DNA of 64,000 nucleotides from Craspedostauros australis (Eukaryota; Bacillariophyta; Bacillariophyceae; Mastogloiales; Achnanthaceae), in contig JAMXDE010000051.1 of the NCBI GenBank assembly GCA_026770025.1, positions 186,001 through 250,000 of the forward strand. Reading direction: 5' to 3'. Made by a program: the position numbers and the translations under genes. The notes under the pieces were generated by a model. The model saw only the letters and a list, made by a program, of their open reading frames with translations. It was not told the DNA's origin and ran no database searches. This document shows positions 1 through 10,279 of the stretch, piece after piece. Every line of letters begins with the position of its first letter. Position 1 is the stretch's first letter.

Positions 1-498
1 AAGAGGTCGTAGGACATGCCATTGGAGACCAGCATCGTGAATGCCTGGCGAGAACAGAGTAGGGCGGGGAAGGGAAGCGAAGCATGAGACGAATGAAGGA
101 TGTGACGAACGGAGGTTGGAAATCGGAGATGAGATGATCATGAACACTCTGGAGTAGAGTGGAGTAGACCAGCGCAGCACCCCCACTGTGGAATAGGAAG
201 AGCATCGACTGTATTGCACCTTCAGCAAGCAACCAAGCAACGCAAGACCACAGAACACTGAAAAAGAACACTGAAGAAGAGCAGAAAATGCCGATCGACT
301 CACCTCCGGGACCGTGATGACCTGAAAGCCAGCCTCCTTGAGGTGATTGGAGATGTGCGCGATGGCCGTGGTCTTGCCTCCGCAGGGTCCACCCGTGATG
401 ACGAACTTGTAGAACTTGCTGCTGCGGTTCTGCAGGTTCCGCTCTGCTTCCGTCAGCAGCATTGGATCGTCGCCTGCGCACATGTTGTCTTCTTTCAT
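1..498 (-). CDS. TTD14-like AAA_28 P-loop ATPase, 3'-partial, two exons visible
   Basis: Exon 1 is 304-498 (65 codons) and exon 2 is 1-44, continuing past the left edge. The ATG at 498-496 is the first in frame; an alternative lies at 483-481. Residues 36-44 are GGPCGGKTT, a Walker A loop preceded by a hydrophobic strand (KFVIT). After splicing, the reading runs VPE-AFTMLVSNG, the same order as VPE-AATLLLSGG in the TTD14/AAA_28 family (a fly homologue acts in TRPL channel trafficking and binds GTP and phosphoinositides). The intron 45-303 has a GTGAGT donor and a CAG acceptor and is in phase 0. An AT-rich TATA-like stretch lies at about 565-585, upstream of the start. The family call rests on about 80 residues, so the P-loop ATPase is well supported and the exact family is likely. 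The cellular role in this organism is unknown. Confidence 0.75.
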   Translation of the reverse strand, partial: MKEDNMCAGDDPMLLTEAERNLQNRSSKFYKFVITGGPCGGKTTAIAHISNHLKEAGFQVITVPEVSRSAFSALLQCSFSVFCGLALLGCLLKVQYSRCSSYSTVGVLRWSTPLYSRVFMIISSPISNLRSSHPSFVSCFASLPRPTLFSPGIHDAGLQWHVLRPL

Positions 499-980
499 TC
501 CGTTGCTTCCTCTCTTTGCTTCTTTGATTGTCTCTTCGGTTGTTGTTGCTCGTTTGGTTTGTATTATATAATTTAGAATAGAATAATAGATTGCTGCCGA
601 TGATGGTTTATGGATGGTCGTTGCCGTTGGGACGGACAGGGAGATTATGGCATGGAGACGAGATCGAGTGCGAGAATGAGTTTGGGCATGTGTGGTGTTG
701 GCTGCACTGGTTGTCGCGTGTTGTGTTGTGTGGTGGTGGTGTACACAGGTATTCCGATTTCTATCAACCGTTTTCGGCGCATCTTTGGTCGCCCCAGCCT
801 CACGTGGTTGGTGGATGATGGCTGACGAGACGAATTTGTCTCGTCACGATGCGTGTCTCAGGGTGCCTTGGGACCAAAACTGCCTCACACAAAAGGAGCT
901 AAGTTAGAACCAGTTTGTCCCTCCGAAGGCTACTGTTGTCCAAGTCCAGAGAGCCAGAGAGACTTCACGAGTACGGCGCA
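499..980. other. Intergenic region between TTD14-like gene and DNMT2
   Basis: This 480-bp stretch separates the start of the TTD14-like gene from the end of DNMT2; both are on the minus strand. It should hold the promoter of the TTD14-like gene. Only an AT-rich patch around 560-590 stands out. The short frames here have no recognisable domain. Confidence 0.5.
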
Positions 981-2264
981 TCAGCATCCACTCCCCACAC
1001 TACTCGACTCTCCCTGCACGAGCTCCCTCACCACATGGGAAACAACCGTCACGTTGATGGAATTCCCAATGAGCTTGTACTGCGTTTCCAGCTTCAACGA
1101 AGACGGCATTGCAAACTCCGCTGGAAATCCGAACAATCGAAGCAGCTCGCTGGGTGAGAACCGTCTCAGACGACCGTGGTACTGTATCATGTCCGTTGGA
1201 TCCTCCAAAGGAACGTCGGCGACAGCGTGGGGATAATCCGCGAGCAGCAAGCTACCGGACGAGGCATGCAAGATACGCCCGTACGCAGCCGTGAAGCATC
1301 GCGTGACGCGGTCGAAAGCTGAAACGACGGGCAGGTCCTTCGCCCACGGTTGCTGCAACGCGGTTTCGGTCACGAAGCATTGCACATCATCGATAGCATG
1401 CGGTTGCAGGTACTCGCTGATGGGACGCACCACATCCATCGCCGGCCGCACCTGATAGTCTCCACGCCGCGTTCCAAATCGTTGCGAATGCAGCTCCGCG
1501 ATCATGTAGTACCGCATGCGGTGGTTGGGAATGCCAAAGTGCATCGGCGTCCACAGGAACTCCTTCCATGCGTACCCGCAGGCCTCCAGGCAGTCGTACC
1601 ATTCCTGGATCATCTGAGACGATGCGAATCCTTGCACGTTTTCCAGCAGCAGCCATTTTGGACGCACGTCTATTGTTCCGCGCGGAAGCGAGTCCTTGCT
1701 CCTCTTCTTCTTCTTGCGTCGTCCTCGTCGTTGCTGTTGCTCTTCTTGTGCTTTTTGCTGCTGCGCTTCATTTTCACAAACGCTCGCGGGAGCGGCATCG
1801 GAACAGCTCTGGCGCAAGAAATGCATGATGGCACGAAATCCAGCGGTCCGTTTATCCTCCCCATCCAACTGCTTGGCCATGCGCGTCTTCGTGAAGGGCT
1901 GGCATGGCGGCGACATGGTCCACAGATCGGCAGGGCGGTGCTCGCCGTTGGGTGTGTGCGCCTCACGGAACATCAAATGCTGCTCGGGTTGCAGCTGCTC
2001 CACAAGTTTGGTGAACGTGGTCGTTTGGGTTGCGGAACAACCGCAGTGCTCGTTGTGCTGATAGACCGAGTTGGCGTGGTTGTTGATTTCGAATGCGCGG
2101 CATTCTGCGATCGCCACGTTGCTCTCCACCGCGAAGCGCATTCCACCGATGCCGGAGAAGAATTCAATCATTCGGATGGGTGCGTGCTGTGGTCGTGATG
2201 CTGTAGTTGATGCCATGGCGTCATTGGTGTCATTGGCGTCGTCATGACAAGTATGGATGGGCAT
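981..2264 (-). CDS. TRDMT1: tRNA (cytosine-5) methyltransferase DNMT2/TRDMT1
   Basis: The product is 427 residues and belongs to the C5-methyltransferase fold; the family methylates C38 of tRNA-Asp and a few other tRNAs using SAM. Motif I is FFSGIGG at about 34-41. Motif IV is SPPCQPFT with the catalytic Cys at 121. Motif VI is LLLENV at about 205-210, and motif VIII is RMRYYMIA at about 249-256. The DNMT2-specific CFT signature is RCFTAAYGR at about 322-330, and motif X is LIGNSINV near the C-terminus. A Gln/Lys/Arg-rich insert at about 168-190, with a run of four Lys, sits between motifs IV and VI and is not typical of the family. Residues 1-30 form a His/Asp/Thr-rich leader; a second Met at residue 17 could be the true start. 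No intron is needed. A TATA-like element (reads ATAAGTATACA on the minus strand) lies just upstream at about 2270-2285. Confidence 0.93.
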   Translation of the reverse strand: MPIHTCHDDANDTNDAMASTTASRPQHAPIRMIEFFSGIGGMRFAVESNVAIAECRAFEINNHANSVYQHNEHCGCSATQTTTFTKLVEQLQPEQHLMFREAHTPNGEHRPADLWTMSPPCQPFTKTRMAKQLDGEDKRTAGFRAIMHFLRQSCSDAAPASVCENEAQQQKAQEEQQQRRGRRKKKKRSKDSLPRGTIDVRPKWLLLENVQGFASSQMIQEWYDCLEACGYAWKEFLWTPMHFGIPNHRMRYYMIAELHSQRFGTRRGDYQVRPAMDVVRPISEYLQPHAIDDVQCFVTETALQQPWAKDLPVVSAFDRVTRCFTAAYGRILHASSGSLLLADYPHAVADVPLEDPTDMIQYHGRLRRFSPSELLRLFGFPAEFAMPSSLKLETQYKLIGNSINVTVVSHVVRELVQGESSSVGSGC

Positions 2265-2987
2265 GTGGCGTGTATACTTATGACAGAAGCTGTCGATTGC
2301 GCTCTTCGTTCCGCATTTAGATCAGTCCTTGGAAATCGATGCCCGCAGGTATGATGCTCCAACACAGGATTGTTTCCGAGGCTGAAGCTGTTGCACCTCT
2401 CCCATCACTCTCACGATGCGTTGTTGTGGACAGAGGCGTCGACATCGAAATCGAACCACGAGACATTTTGTGAGGCGAAAACAGCGTGACAAGACAAAAG
2501 AGCGATGTGACGGACGGACATTACACCTGACATGGAATTGATGACCATGTCTGGAATAATGACCTTCGCTGTGGTCGTTTCGGCTGTTTCTTGTGCAATC
2601 AACACAGACAACCTCCAACAGATTAGCGCAACGATCGACAAGCAACATGACAACGACTCTGATCAGTATGGTGGAGAGCATCAGCAACTATGGCAATAGC
2701 AATAGCAATCACAATCGCAATACCTTGAGATTCACACCCAGCCTCTCCACACTTGATCCGATTGAACGTTCGTGAACAAGCCCAAAGAGTGCTTCGACAG
2801 TATTGTGCAAAGTACTTTACTGGAGCACCCACCGACTGCTCCTGCGACGACTCCGGAGACTTCGCGGGTCGTCCATTGGACAACACTCTCCGACAGGCAG
2901 ATCATCAGTCAGGTGTATCTCCTGAGTATAGAAGTATAATATCATACTGCCAGATTAGGACCTACGAGCGAGAACGAGTGCAAGTTG
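2265..2987. promoter_or_regulatory. Divergent promoter region between DNMT2 and GT92 gene
   Basis: DNMT2 is read leftward and the GT92 gene rightward from this 720-bp region. An AT-rich TATA-like run (GTATAATATCATA) lies at about 2932-2945, 40-150 bp before the two candidate GT92 starts. Small repeats of AGCAAT/AGCAAC occur at 2680-2715. No supported coding sequence was seen. Confidence 0.5.
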
Positions 2988-4577
2988 ATGCAAGCATCGA
3001 CCAACTCTTACTCGCCACTGAATCAGCAGATACGTACAGACAGAGATAGACACGTACGAGTAGAGAGGCAGAGAGGCAGAGAGAGCATGCCTCTCAATCC
3101 TCCCGGCCATGAGGCAGCCCCAAAGTCAGGACCACCAACCACATCGTCACCACCGAAGCCAAATGCAAGGCCGGGCGGATGGAGGAGCATCACCAACATG
3201 AAGGGTAGTGCCTCTGGCGGTGCCAACACTGGCAGCAGGAAGATGTCGTTGTCCACAGTCATCAATCTGCAGCTCGTCATCTTCGCCGTGTGGATCGTCT
3301 TTCAGGTCATACAATTGGAATCATCCATGCTTCGACATTCCAATCACGATGCGAATGGCCACCCCGATGGCCATGCTGCAAGTACTTCCCAAGATCCACA
3401 TCATGTAGGCAACCCAACGTACATCCAGACCTCCCGACAGTTCCAGAACAACGATCGCAACGATGCGAGCGCTCATTCAATTTCAGATGGCAATGCGAAC
3501 GCACTGCCATACACTCACGAAACGTATCTGCATAGGTCACACAAGGCAGGTTTCGGCGCATGCCTCATCCTCATGGACGACAATCATTACCTCAGCGAAT
3601 GGCTTGCCTACCACCACCTAACGCTTCCCCTGCGACGGCTCATCGTTGCCATCGATCCTCGGTCGCAGACGGATCCAACAGAGATTCTGAAGAGGTACCA
3701 ACGCAACGGCCTCATGAACATCACCATCTGGCACGAGGAGGATATAATGCCCCCCGAGGCGCTCTTCATGCACACCACGATTGGGGAACTCAACCACAAC
3801 GACTTGGAGATCCTCTACATCGAGCGACAGAGATTCTTCAACACCCGCTGCATGTCCTGGATGCGTCACGAAGGTTATTCCTGGGTGGCAATGACCGACG
3901 TCGACGAGTTCGTCGATATCAATCCCTATGCCTCCAAGCAGTTCAAGCTCACGCCGCCACCAACTCGCAACTACACCATCCTCGACATCATCCAAAGGAA
4001 CCGTTTCAGCAACGCCATGTTCCGACGCGGTTGCATCAGCATGCACCGATTGCAGATGGGCACCACGGAAAGCGCGCCAGCGCAGGTCCAAAAGCTGGTG
4101 CCGTCCGGATTCAACGGATCCGATTTCCAGACCCTGCGGTTTCGGTACCATTCCGGCATCAAGAACAAACAGTACAACAAGATCGCCAAATGTTTGGTCG
4201 ACGTCCGCAGCGTGCCGGGCCATTGGATTCAGCACGATGAGAACGACGCCCACCGACCCATCAAGAGCATCTGCAAGGATGCCAACAAGCGCATCGAAAG
4301 CGCCATGGCGCCCCTCATGGCGTACCATTATGCCGGGACCTGGGAGGCGTGGAACTTCCGCGTGGACTTTCGGGAGAAGCGCAAGCGGGAGGTCTATGAC
4401 CAGCTGGCCTTCAACAAGTCGCAGAATCAGATCGATCACATTCGACCGTGGTTGCGGGAGTTCGTCGACACGATGGGATACCATCTGGCGGCGGAGCTGC
4501 TCAAGGGCGCGGGGCAAGTGCCACCAAAGCCCAACGTCACGTGGATGCCGGGAGGGTTCGAAAACACAACGCTGTAG
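2988..4577 (+). CDS. Glycosyltransferase family 92 (DUF23)-like type II membrane protein
   Basis: The product is up to 529 residues from the ATG at 2988. A second in-frame ATG at 3087 is at least as plausible, because the TATA-like run at 2932-2945 would leave almost no leader for the first. One membrane segment at about 92-112 (NLQLVIFAVWIVFQVIQL) follows a short Ser/Pro-rich tail, the layout of a Golgi type II enzyme. The catalytic region begins at about 186 with CLILMDDNHYLSEWLAYH, which matches the GT92 opening motif (NE..YL.EWL.YH). The metal-binding acidic motif is TDVDEFVD at about 303-310. Several N-X-S/T sites lie after the membrane segment. The fold is GT-A; the donor and acceptor sugars cannot be told from sequence. 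It is convergent with the TMCO4-like gene. Confidence 0.8.
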   Translation: MQASTNSYSPLNQQIRTDRDRHVRVERQRGRESMPLNPPGHEAAPKSGPPTTSSPPKPNARPGGWRSITNMKGSASGGANTGSRKMSLSTVINLQLVIFAVWIVFQVIQLESSMLRHSNHDANGHPDGHAASTSQDPHHVGNPTYIQTSRQFQNNDRNDASAHSISDGNANALPYTHETYLHRSHKAGFGACLILMDDNHYLSEWLAYHHLTLPLRRLIVAIDPRSQTDPTEILKRYQRNGLMNITIWHEEDIMPPEALFMHTTIGELNHNDLEILYIERQRFFNTRCMSWMRHEGYSWVAMTDVDEFVDINPYASKQFKLTPPPTRNYTILDIIQRNRFSNAMFRRGCISMHRLQMGTTESAPAQVQKLVPSGFNGSDFQTLRFRYHSGIKNKQYNKIAKCLVDVRSVPGHWIQHDENDAHRPIKSICKDANKRIESAMAPLMAYHYAGTWEAWNFRVDFREKRKREVYDQLAFNKSQNQIDHIRPWLREFVDTMGYHLAAELLKGAGQVPPKPNVTWMPGGFENTTL

Positions 4578-4967
4578 AGAACGCTGTAGAGAGAGGGGCA
4601 CCTGCATCCTAGTACTCGTAGCATGCGCTCTCATGGAGAAGTTGCGGAGCCGTCAATGGGGGTATCAACGATTGGCTAAATAGAGTAGAGTACATTAGAC
4701 TAGAGTACCAATAGCATTGGTGTCTGCCCATCTGCCAACTCGATTTGATTGCAGTTGGCAGTCCATGGTGCCTTGAGTTTTATCACCACTTTGGTCACCA
4801 CCGGTCTCATGTACAAAACGAGCTCAAAGTACAAGTGGGGTAAAGCAGAATCATGCAGTGTACTATGACTCGTGGTATTCTATGTTTTATCTTGGACACT
4901 TCATTGCACACTTCGTGGGACACTCCACTAGATTGGCTCTCAGGTGGCACTAATTTCGCCAACTCGT
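4578..4967. other. Convergent 3' intergenic region
   Basis: This 390-bp region lies between two convergent stop codons. It starts with repeated GAGTA words (GTAGAGAACGCTGTAGAGAG, then AGAGTAGAGTACATT at 4683-4697). It must hold the 3' ends of both transcripts. No ORF or RNA gene was recognised. Confidence 0.5.
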
Positions 4968-7900
4968 CTAGCACAACGGACCAACCCGCTTCAAGATCTT
5001 GGGGACGGCATCACCGTACTTCGCATGCGCTTCGACGACATCCGTCACGTTGCAATTTTCAATGCCCGGCACGCCCTCGATGGGATGGGTTCCGCAGGTT
5101 TGCGTCCCCGCGCGCGCGAGGAACATGAGGGAGAGCAACCAGTCCTTGCGAGAGTAGCAGTTCACGAACCGTCCACCGGCCATGTACCGTGCCTTCGCGA
5201 TGGCCTGTGCATCCATGGCGCGAGGGAGACCCATCACGACCACGTCTTGGACGATGCTCGCGGGTTCGCGGATGTAGTCCAAGATCTGACTGTCATCGTT
5301 CATCAGCTTGTGGCGGTTCTCGCGCTTGTACTTGCGCAATTCTTGCGGCGTCAAACTCTGCCGGTATTCCCACAGATCCTGATGACGCGCCAGCTCCGAA
5401 AGACAGGTGAAGATGACTCTGGCACCGAAGGAATATCCGATGAGGGAGACGGGGCGGCGTTCCTCGCTTTGCAGCAGGCACTTGGCCAGCTCCGCACCGG
5501 CCTCGTCAGCACGCAAGATGACGATCTGGTAGGGGTCGTCAATGAGCTGCGATGCGGTGAGCAATGCAGATGGGATGGCGACCGCAGCAAAGATCGCACC
5601 GACGGCCGTTGCTCCGAGCACCTGCTTGGTGGTTTGAGATGTCACCTCTGTCGCCATCGTCGCAACAATGTGCGATAGACCGCTCAGGACTTGGCTTTCC
5701 CACGTCAACGTGTGCAGGTCACCGCCCATGATGGTGTGCCAATCCCAGACGACGCATTCTGCTGCGTTGGCAGCGTCGGCGGTGATATCATCTTCATCCA
5801 ACTCGATGGTGGAGCTGGACATGTTCTGGTGCGCAGCTGCCTCCAATAGCTTTTGCTCAGCCCATTCTCCTTTTTGCCGTTGCATGTCCTGCTCGTCTGC
5901 CTGAGCTTCGAGCTTCTTCAACGACGCGGTCCCCTTCTCGTCGGACCACACGAAGTCGGATGCTTGCAGATTGTTGGTGCTGGCGTTTGCGGGTGCTGCT
6001 GCCGACGCTGCTGTTGGCGTCGGCGACGAGACGGGAGCAAGGCCATCGTTGCTGCAGGAATCAAAGCCCGTGTCATCTGTCGCGATGCTCAGCTCGTCTT
6101 GATCCAGCACAGATCCCGTGACCTGCGACAATTCCTCCGTCTCGCCGTTCGTGACGACGGACATGTCCTTCTGAGACGACGTGATGCTCATCTCCTCGTC
6201 GATCACGCAGATTTCCGCAGGTCCCTCGGAAGGCTTTTCTTCCACCATGTCGAGGTTGTTGAGGTAGATCTTGGAGAGGACGATCTTCTCCAGCACTTCG
6301 CTGACCATGCCCTGCTGTGGTTTGGTTAGTGTGTAGATAGACTCCTGACTTTCTGGCACCTCTATTGGGAGCAGATGCTGCGGGTTGACGCCGTACTGCT
6401 GCTGCAGCTCGCAGTACACTGTCTCCCACGCAAACGACCGCCGTTCCGCTCGCTGACGCTTCTTCATCTCATCCTGGAAGGTGGAGATCCGAGATGGGTC
6501 GTGGACGGTGAAGAACCGTCTCAGAAGGAAGACGGGGTTGTTGATGCATGGGTCCGTCGGCTGGATGCCCCATGGGCGCTGGAAGTCGGAGAGATGTTCC
6601 AACCAACCGCTGACGCAGATGGTCGTGTGCAGCTGCGGTAGGCTGGCCTGGATGCCCCTCCTCAAGATCTGATCCGTGGCTTCCATGTGCGTGGTTTGAT
6701 CGATCTGCTCGCGGCGCAGACGGAATTCTCGCAGCCCGGCGGTCCGTTTGTTCATCTTGTACGCAGCCAATCCACCCCCGCCGAGACCGAAGATGGTGGC
6801 AACGACTTGCGATGTCGTAACGACCGCCACCACTGCCGACGCTGTCGTGCCCGTCGCAAAACCAAAGCCTGCAATCCATGCGGCGATCGCAGGCGCTGCC
6901 AGACCGCCTGTTAACGCAAAGACTGTGCCAGCAACCGCTCCAACGCCCGTGATCTGCAAACCGCGGATAATCTTTTTCTTGTTCTTGAGCAGGACCAGGC
7001 CCATCTGTTCGGTCTGCTTCTTGGCGACGATGGCCATGGTCTGCTTCATTTGGTTGAAGTTGTGGACTGCTGGATTCGCACCACCCGACAGATTGGTGGT
7101 GGCCGTTGCGTTGTTGACGGCTGCTGGGACTGGCAACTTGCTTTGCGCAGCATCATCTGTTGAGAACTCTGGAGTTGGATTCAATGATTGCTGTGCGACG
7201 CCATCGTCGGTTTGCTCGTCGGTTGAATTCGGAGAAGGAACGGTGGTAGCAGTGGGTGCGATAGTGACAGGATCAGACATTGTCTGTTCAGTATTAGAAC
7301 CATTGTGGTCAGTGCCAATGCTGTCGGCAGTTGGAAGACCATTGATACTGCTACTGCTCTCTCGTTGCCAACTGCTTCCACCACTACTAGCAGTGGCAGT
7401 GGCAGCGGCGGCGGCCGTGGCATCGTTGTCCGAGCGCATGCTGGAGATGGACTGTTCACGTTTTTGCTTCATGGTTTCCTCGGGCTTGAAATTGGAGAGC
7501 AAGAGCGCTGCCATTTTGCCGGCGATGGTTTGCTCCATGGCAAGGAATTTCCTGGCCGCCAATCGCCTGAGTAATTTTCGACGATCTCTCCGTGAAAGTC
7601 GCAAGCTTGGTCGTTTGACTGGTTGTAGCTGCTGCGACGACTTGCTGTCAGACTGTTGATCAGTGCTGTTTGGATCATCGGCTGAGAATGTGGGAGACAG
7701 CATGCCTTGCCTCGTGTTGATTGCGTGAAGGGAATCCACCGTTGAGACCGGTGGTGGCATCGTCATGGTGGTTTCCAATGGTAACGGGGCTGCGAAGGGA
7801 TCCATGGGGACCATGAAGCCATTTTCCTCCTCCTCCTCCTCGTCGTCATTGCTGTCATTGGATTGTGGGAAAGAAGACGTTGGTTCCGATTCCGATGTGT

Positions 7901-9260
7901 CCGATGTTGGTGGGGGAGGCGGAGGCTCGGTTGGTTGAGGTGGATACTCTGGTTCGGTTGGTGGAGTTTCGTCGTCGGTGACTTCCGGAGTGGTTTGGTC
8001 GACCGCATCCTCCTCCTGTTTGGCGCCTTCAGCTTGCTTGTCGTTATCATCCTTGCCATCCTTATTTTCTTCTTCCTTTTGATTATCAGTGGCGTTGTCA
8101 TCATCCTTGGTATCAGCGACGGCCACTTCATCCGCGTTGGTAGGATTTGATGCTGTAGCGACAGTCTGGCCATCCTGCTGTTTCTCCATATCCTTATCCG
8201 TGTCTTCATCGTTGTCTTCATCCTTGTCTTCGTCCGTGTCCTTGGCTTTGGCAGTATCTGCTGCGTCTACATCTGCGTCTGCATCTGTATCTGTATCTTC
8301 CGGCGACTCGTCTTGCTCCCCCTTCCCTTCTGCATGCGATTCATAAATCTCAATGGTAGCGGAAGCCTCGTAGAGCACGTCACGCAGCTGCGGATGATAG
8401 GGTGAGAATTGCGGAATCCTATCGTCATCGTCATCATCATGAGCGGCATTGCCATTGTCGTAGTAGTGATGATGGCCTTCAGGCTTGGTGCGTTCCTCGA
8501 CAAGCATGCGCTCCATCCACTCCACGAGCATGGAGGTGCAGGCCCGCTGGATGACATGACGCACCCTGGCATCGTAGCCGCCATGCGTCTCGCCGTAGTG
8601 CAGGACCAGGTTCGAAATGAGGAGCACCATGCACTCGTAGGGATCCTGGATGAGGTAGAGATTCGGATTGAGCATGCTGGCGCCCGCCATGACGTTGCAG
8701 AGCTCGTGCAGGGCCTTGGCCTGCTTCATCGCCTGCTCCAGCTCCAACTCTTGGCTGCGTCGGTGGTCATGCCCGTCCTTGGGTTTGGCGTGACCGTCCT
8801 TCGCGGATTGCTTGTGCGGTGGGTCATCCTTGGGCATGGGATCGCAAAGCAGCAGGGCCGATGCCGCCGCCGGCACCAGCTGCTCCTGCAGGACGGAGTT
8901 GAGACGCTGACGGTACTTCTCCCGCTGCGCCTTCATGATGGGCGTCTCCGTAGTGACAGCAGTGCTGGTGGCAGAGGAGCGCCTGGTGACCTGCAACTCG
9001 GTGCGCTCCTTCTCCACCTGATCCGCCGCCGCTAGAACCGCATGCAGCACGAGCATGCGATCCTGCTTGCTGGGCAGCACGGGCAGCATGCCGATGTCAT
9101 CCGCCGAGAAGTCATGCCCGGAGGGAACGGAGCCATGGCTGTGATGTCGAAAGTTCTCCGCTCGCTGCTGCACATCGCTGGCAGCGTGGATGATCCACTC
9201 CTTGATGTTCTTCACCGTGGATGCTGCCGCTCCCAGCGGTGCCGCGTTGGTGGCGTCCAT
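4968..9260 (-). CDS. TMCO4/DUF726 family membrane-associated alpha/beta hydrolase
   Basis: The product is 1430 residues in one exon, about twice the length of typical TMCO4 proteins. The conserved C-terminal half has the family's hydrophobic Gly/Ala-rich block at about 767-835, ending GGGLAAYKMNKRT. It then has the nucleophile elbow GYSFGA at about 1272-1277 and the family's closing block with NCYSRKDWLL, GIENCNVTD and GDAVPKILKRVG. The family includes yeast Mil1, which binds clathrin-adaptor medium subunits; its enzymatic activity is unproven. The N-terminal half carries a conserved-looking helical region at about 1-290. It is followed by a very acidic low-complexity tract (Asp/Glu/Lys/Thr, about 300-520) and Ser/Thr/Asn/Gln-rich linkers. 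The start is the ATG at 9260. The extra acidic domain is probably disordered. The 3' end is convergent with the GT92 gene. Confidence 0.88.
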   Translation of the reverse strand: MDATNAAPLGAAASTVKNIKEWIIHAASDVQQRAENFRHHSHGSVPSGHDFSADDIGMLPVLPSKQDRMLVLHAVLAAADQVEKERTELQVTRRSSATSTAVTTETPIMKAQREKYRQRLNSVLQEQLVPAAASALLLCDPMPKDDPPHKQSAKDGHAKPKDGHDHRRSQELELEQAMKQAKALHELCNVMAGASMLNPNLYLIQDPYECMVLLISNLVLHYGETHGGYDARVRHVIQRACTSMLVEWMERMLVEERTKPEGHHHYYDNGNAAHDDDDDDRIPQFSPYHPQLRDVLYEASATIEIYESHAEGKGEQDESPEDTDTDADADVDAADTAKAKDTDEDKDEDNDEDTDKDMEKQQDGQTVATASNPTNADEVAVADTKDDDNATDNQKEEENKDGKDDNDKQAEGAKQEEDAVDQTTPEVTDDETPPTEPEYPPQPTEPPPPPPTSDTSESEPTSSFPQSNDSNDDEEEEEENGFMVPMDPFAAPLPLETTMTMPPPVSTVDSLHAINTRQGMLSPTFSADDPNSTDQQSDSKSSQQLQPVKRPSLRLSRRDRRKLLRRLAARKFLAMEQTIAGKMAALLLSNFKPEETMKQKREQSISSMRSDNDATAAAAATATASSGGSSWQRESSSSINGLPTADSIGTDHNGSNTEQTMSDPVTIAPTATTVPSPNSTDEQTDDGVAQQSLNPTPEFSTDDAAQSKLPVPAAVNNATATTNLSGGANPAVHNFNQMKQTMAIVAKKQTEQMGLVLLKNKKKIIRGLQITGVGAVAGTVFALTGGLAAPAIAAWIAGFGFATGTTASAVVAVVTTSQVVATIFGLGGGGLAAYKMNKRTAGLREFRLRREQIDQTTHMEATDQILRRGIQASLPQLHTTICVSGWLEHLSDFQRPWGIQPTDPCINNPVFLLRRFFTVHDPSRISTFQDEMKKRQRAERRSFAWETVYCELQQQYGVNPQHLLPIEVPESQESIYTLTKPQQGMVSEVLEKIVLSKIYLNNLDMVEEKPSEGPAEICVIDEEMSITSSQKDMSVVTNGETEELSQVTGSVLDQDELSIATDDTGFDSCSNDGLAPVSSPTPTAASAAAPANASTNNLQASDFVWSDEKGTASLKKLEAQADEQDMQRQKGEWAEQKLLEAAAHQNMSSSTIELDEDDITADAANAAECVVWDWHTIMGGDLHTLTWESQVLSGLSHIVATMATEVTSQTTKQVLGATAVGAIFAAVAIPSALLTASQLIDDPYQIVILRADEAGAELAKCLLQSEERRPVSLIGYSFGARVIFTCLSELARHQDLWEYRQSLTPQELRKYKRENRHKLMNDDSQILDYIREPASIVQDVVVMGLPRAMDAQAIAKARYMAGGRFVNCYSRKDWLLSLMFLARAGTQTCGTHPIEGVPGIENCNVTDVVEAHAKYGDAVPKILKRVGPLC

Positions 9261-10279
9261 CCTTTCTGTCTCCGTCTTCGTTCACTTATGTGAGGTTGTG
9301 TGAGGTTGCGTCAGATGATGTGAGGTTGTCGAGAGTGAAACAGTGGGGGACACCTATCAAGCTACTTGCAGAGACCGTGTCCTCGCCCCTCACTCGGCTC
9401 GCCGTCTCTCCACTCACCGCATTGGCGCCTCCAGCCCAGATCGTGTTGGTGCTGGTTGTAGGAGTATCCAGCAACGAGCTATTCCACGTTCCGCAACAGG
9501 GCATTGTTGGAGACATCACTGTGTGGAATTCCCACTCCAGAAAATGACCCGTTGGGTTTTGTGTCGTTTCTCGTCACGCGCAACCGATGATGTCGCATGA
9601 GACACACGATTGTGACACTGTTGCGCCATCGTTCTCCGTTTCAAACGGTCATGAAAAGACAGAAGAACAGGCGAATCCGGACGGCGACCAGACAGTGTCA
9701 CGAATCGGTCATTTCGAATTTGGAGTTGGCGGGAGTTGATGTTGTGGATCGTTTGCGCCTTTCTTGTCTTTCGTTCTTTGGTTGTTCGGTTGGCATTGGT
9801 TGTGCATTGATTGTACCATACTCCGCTATACCTACTCTGGTGTGGTCCGACCCATCTCCACAATCACGCACCGGTCCATCCTCGTGCGAGCTGCCAATGG
9901 AAGTGGTGCTGAGGGTCACGTCTCTCTTGGATGCCACTGCCCCTCGTCAGCGTCACTAGCAAACCATACTAGGAGGCCGTACTACCTATTATACTATACA
10001 AGCCGCAATACTATACTATACCAAACAGAGACGCTGCACTCTTGCGATACGTCTACTTCTGTTCACTTGGAGAGTGACGACCGATCAATCTACTCCACCC
10101 AGAGTACGACTGCTATACGAGTACTCACACGAGCTATTGCACGAGCAGACTCGTAATAGTACGTACTCTTCCAGACTCCAACGATCATCAAGTTCGTCCA
10201 GCCCGTCGGCAACATCATCAATAGCAAGAGGAGGGAGCTTTCCAGAGAGAGAGAGTCTGTGCAGCATCACGGCAACACC
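9261..10279. promoter_or_regulatory. Divergent promoter region between TMCO4-like gene and alpha-mannosidase
   Basis: About 1 kb between divergent starts. Near-repeats of GTGAGGTTGTGTGAGGTTGCG flank 9290-9330 on the TMCO4 side. On the mannosidase side a cluster of TATACTATA-like words lies at 9986-10023, followed by GAGTAC/GTACTC words at 10095-10165. No supported coding sequence was seen. Confidence 0.5.

Noticed and set aside
1350-2198. 282-codon plus-strand frame opposite DNMT2
   Set aside because: It is the antisense shadow of a gene with all DNMT2 motifs; its translation has no domain.
3618-4634. 338-codon minus-strand frame opposite the GT92 gene
   Set aside because: Antisense shadow; the plus-strand product has the membrane anchor and the DVDEF catalytic motif.
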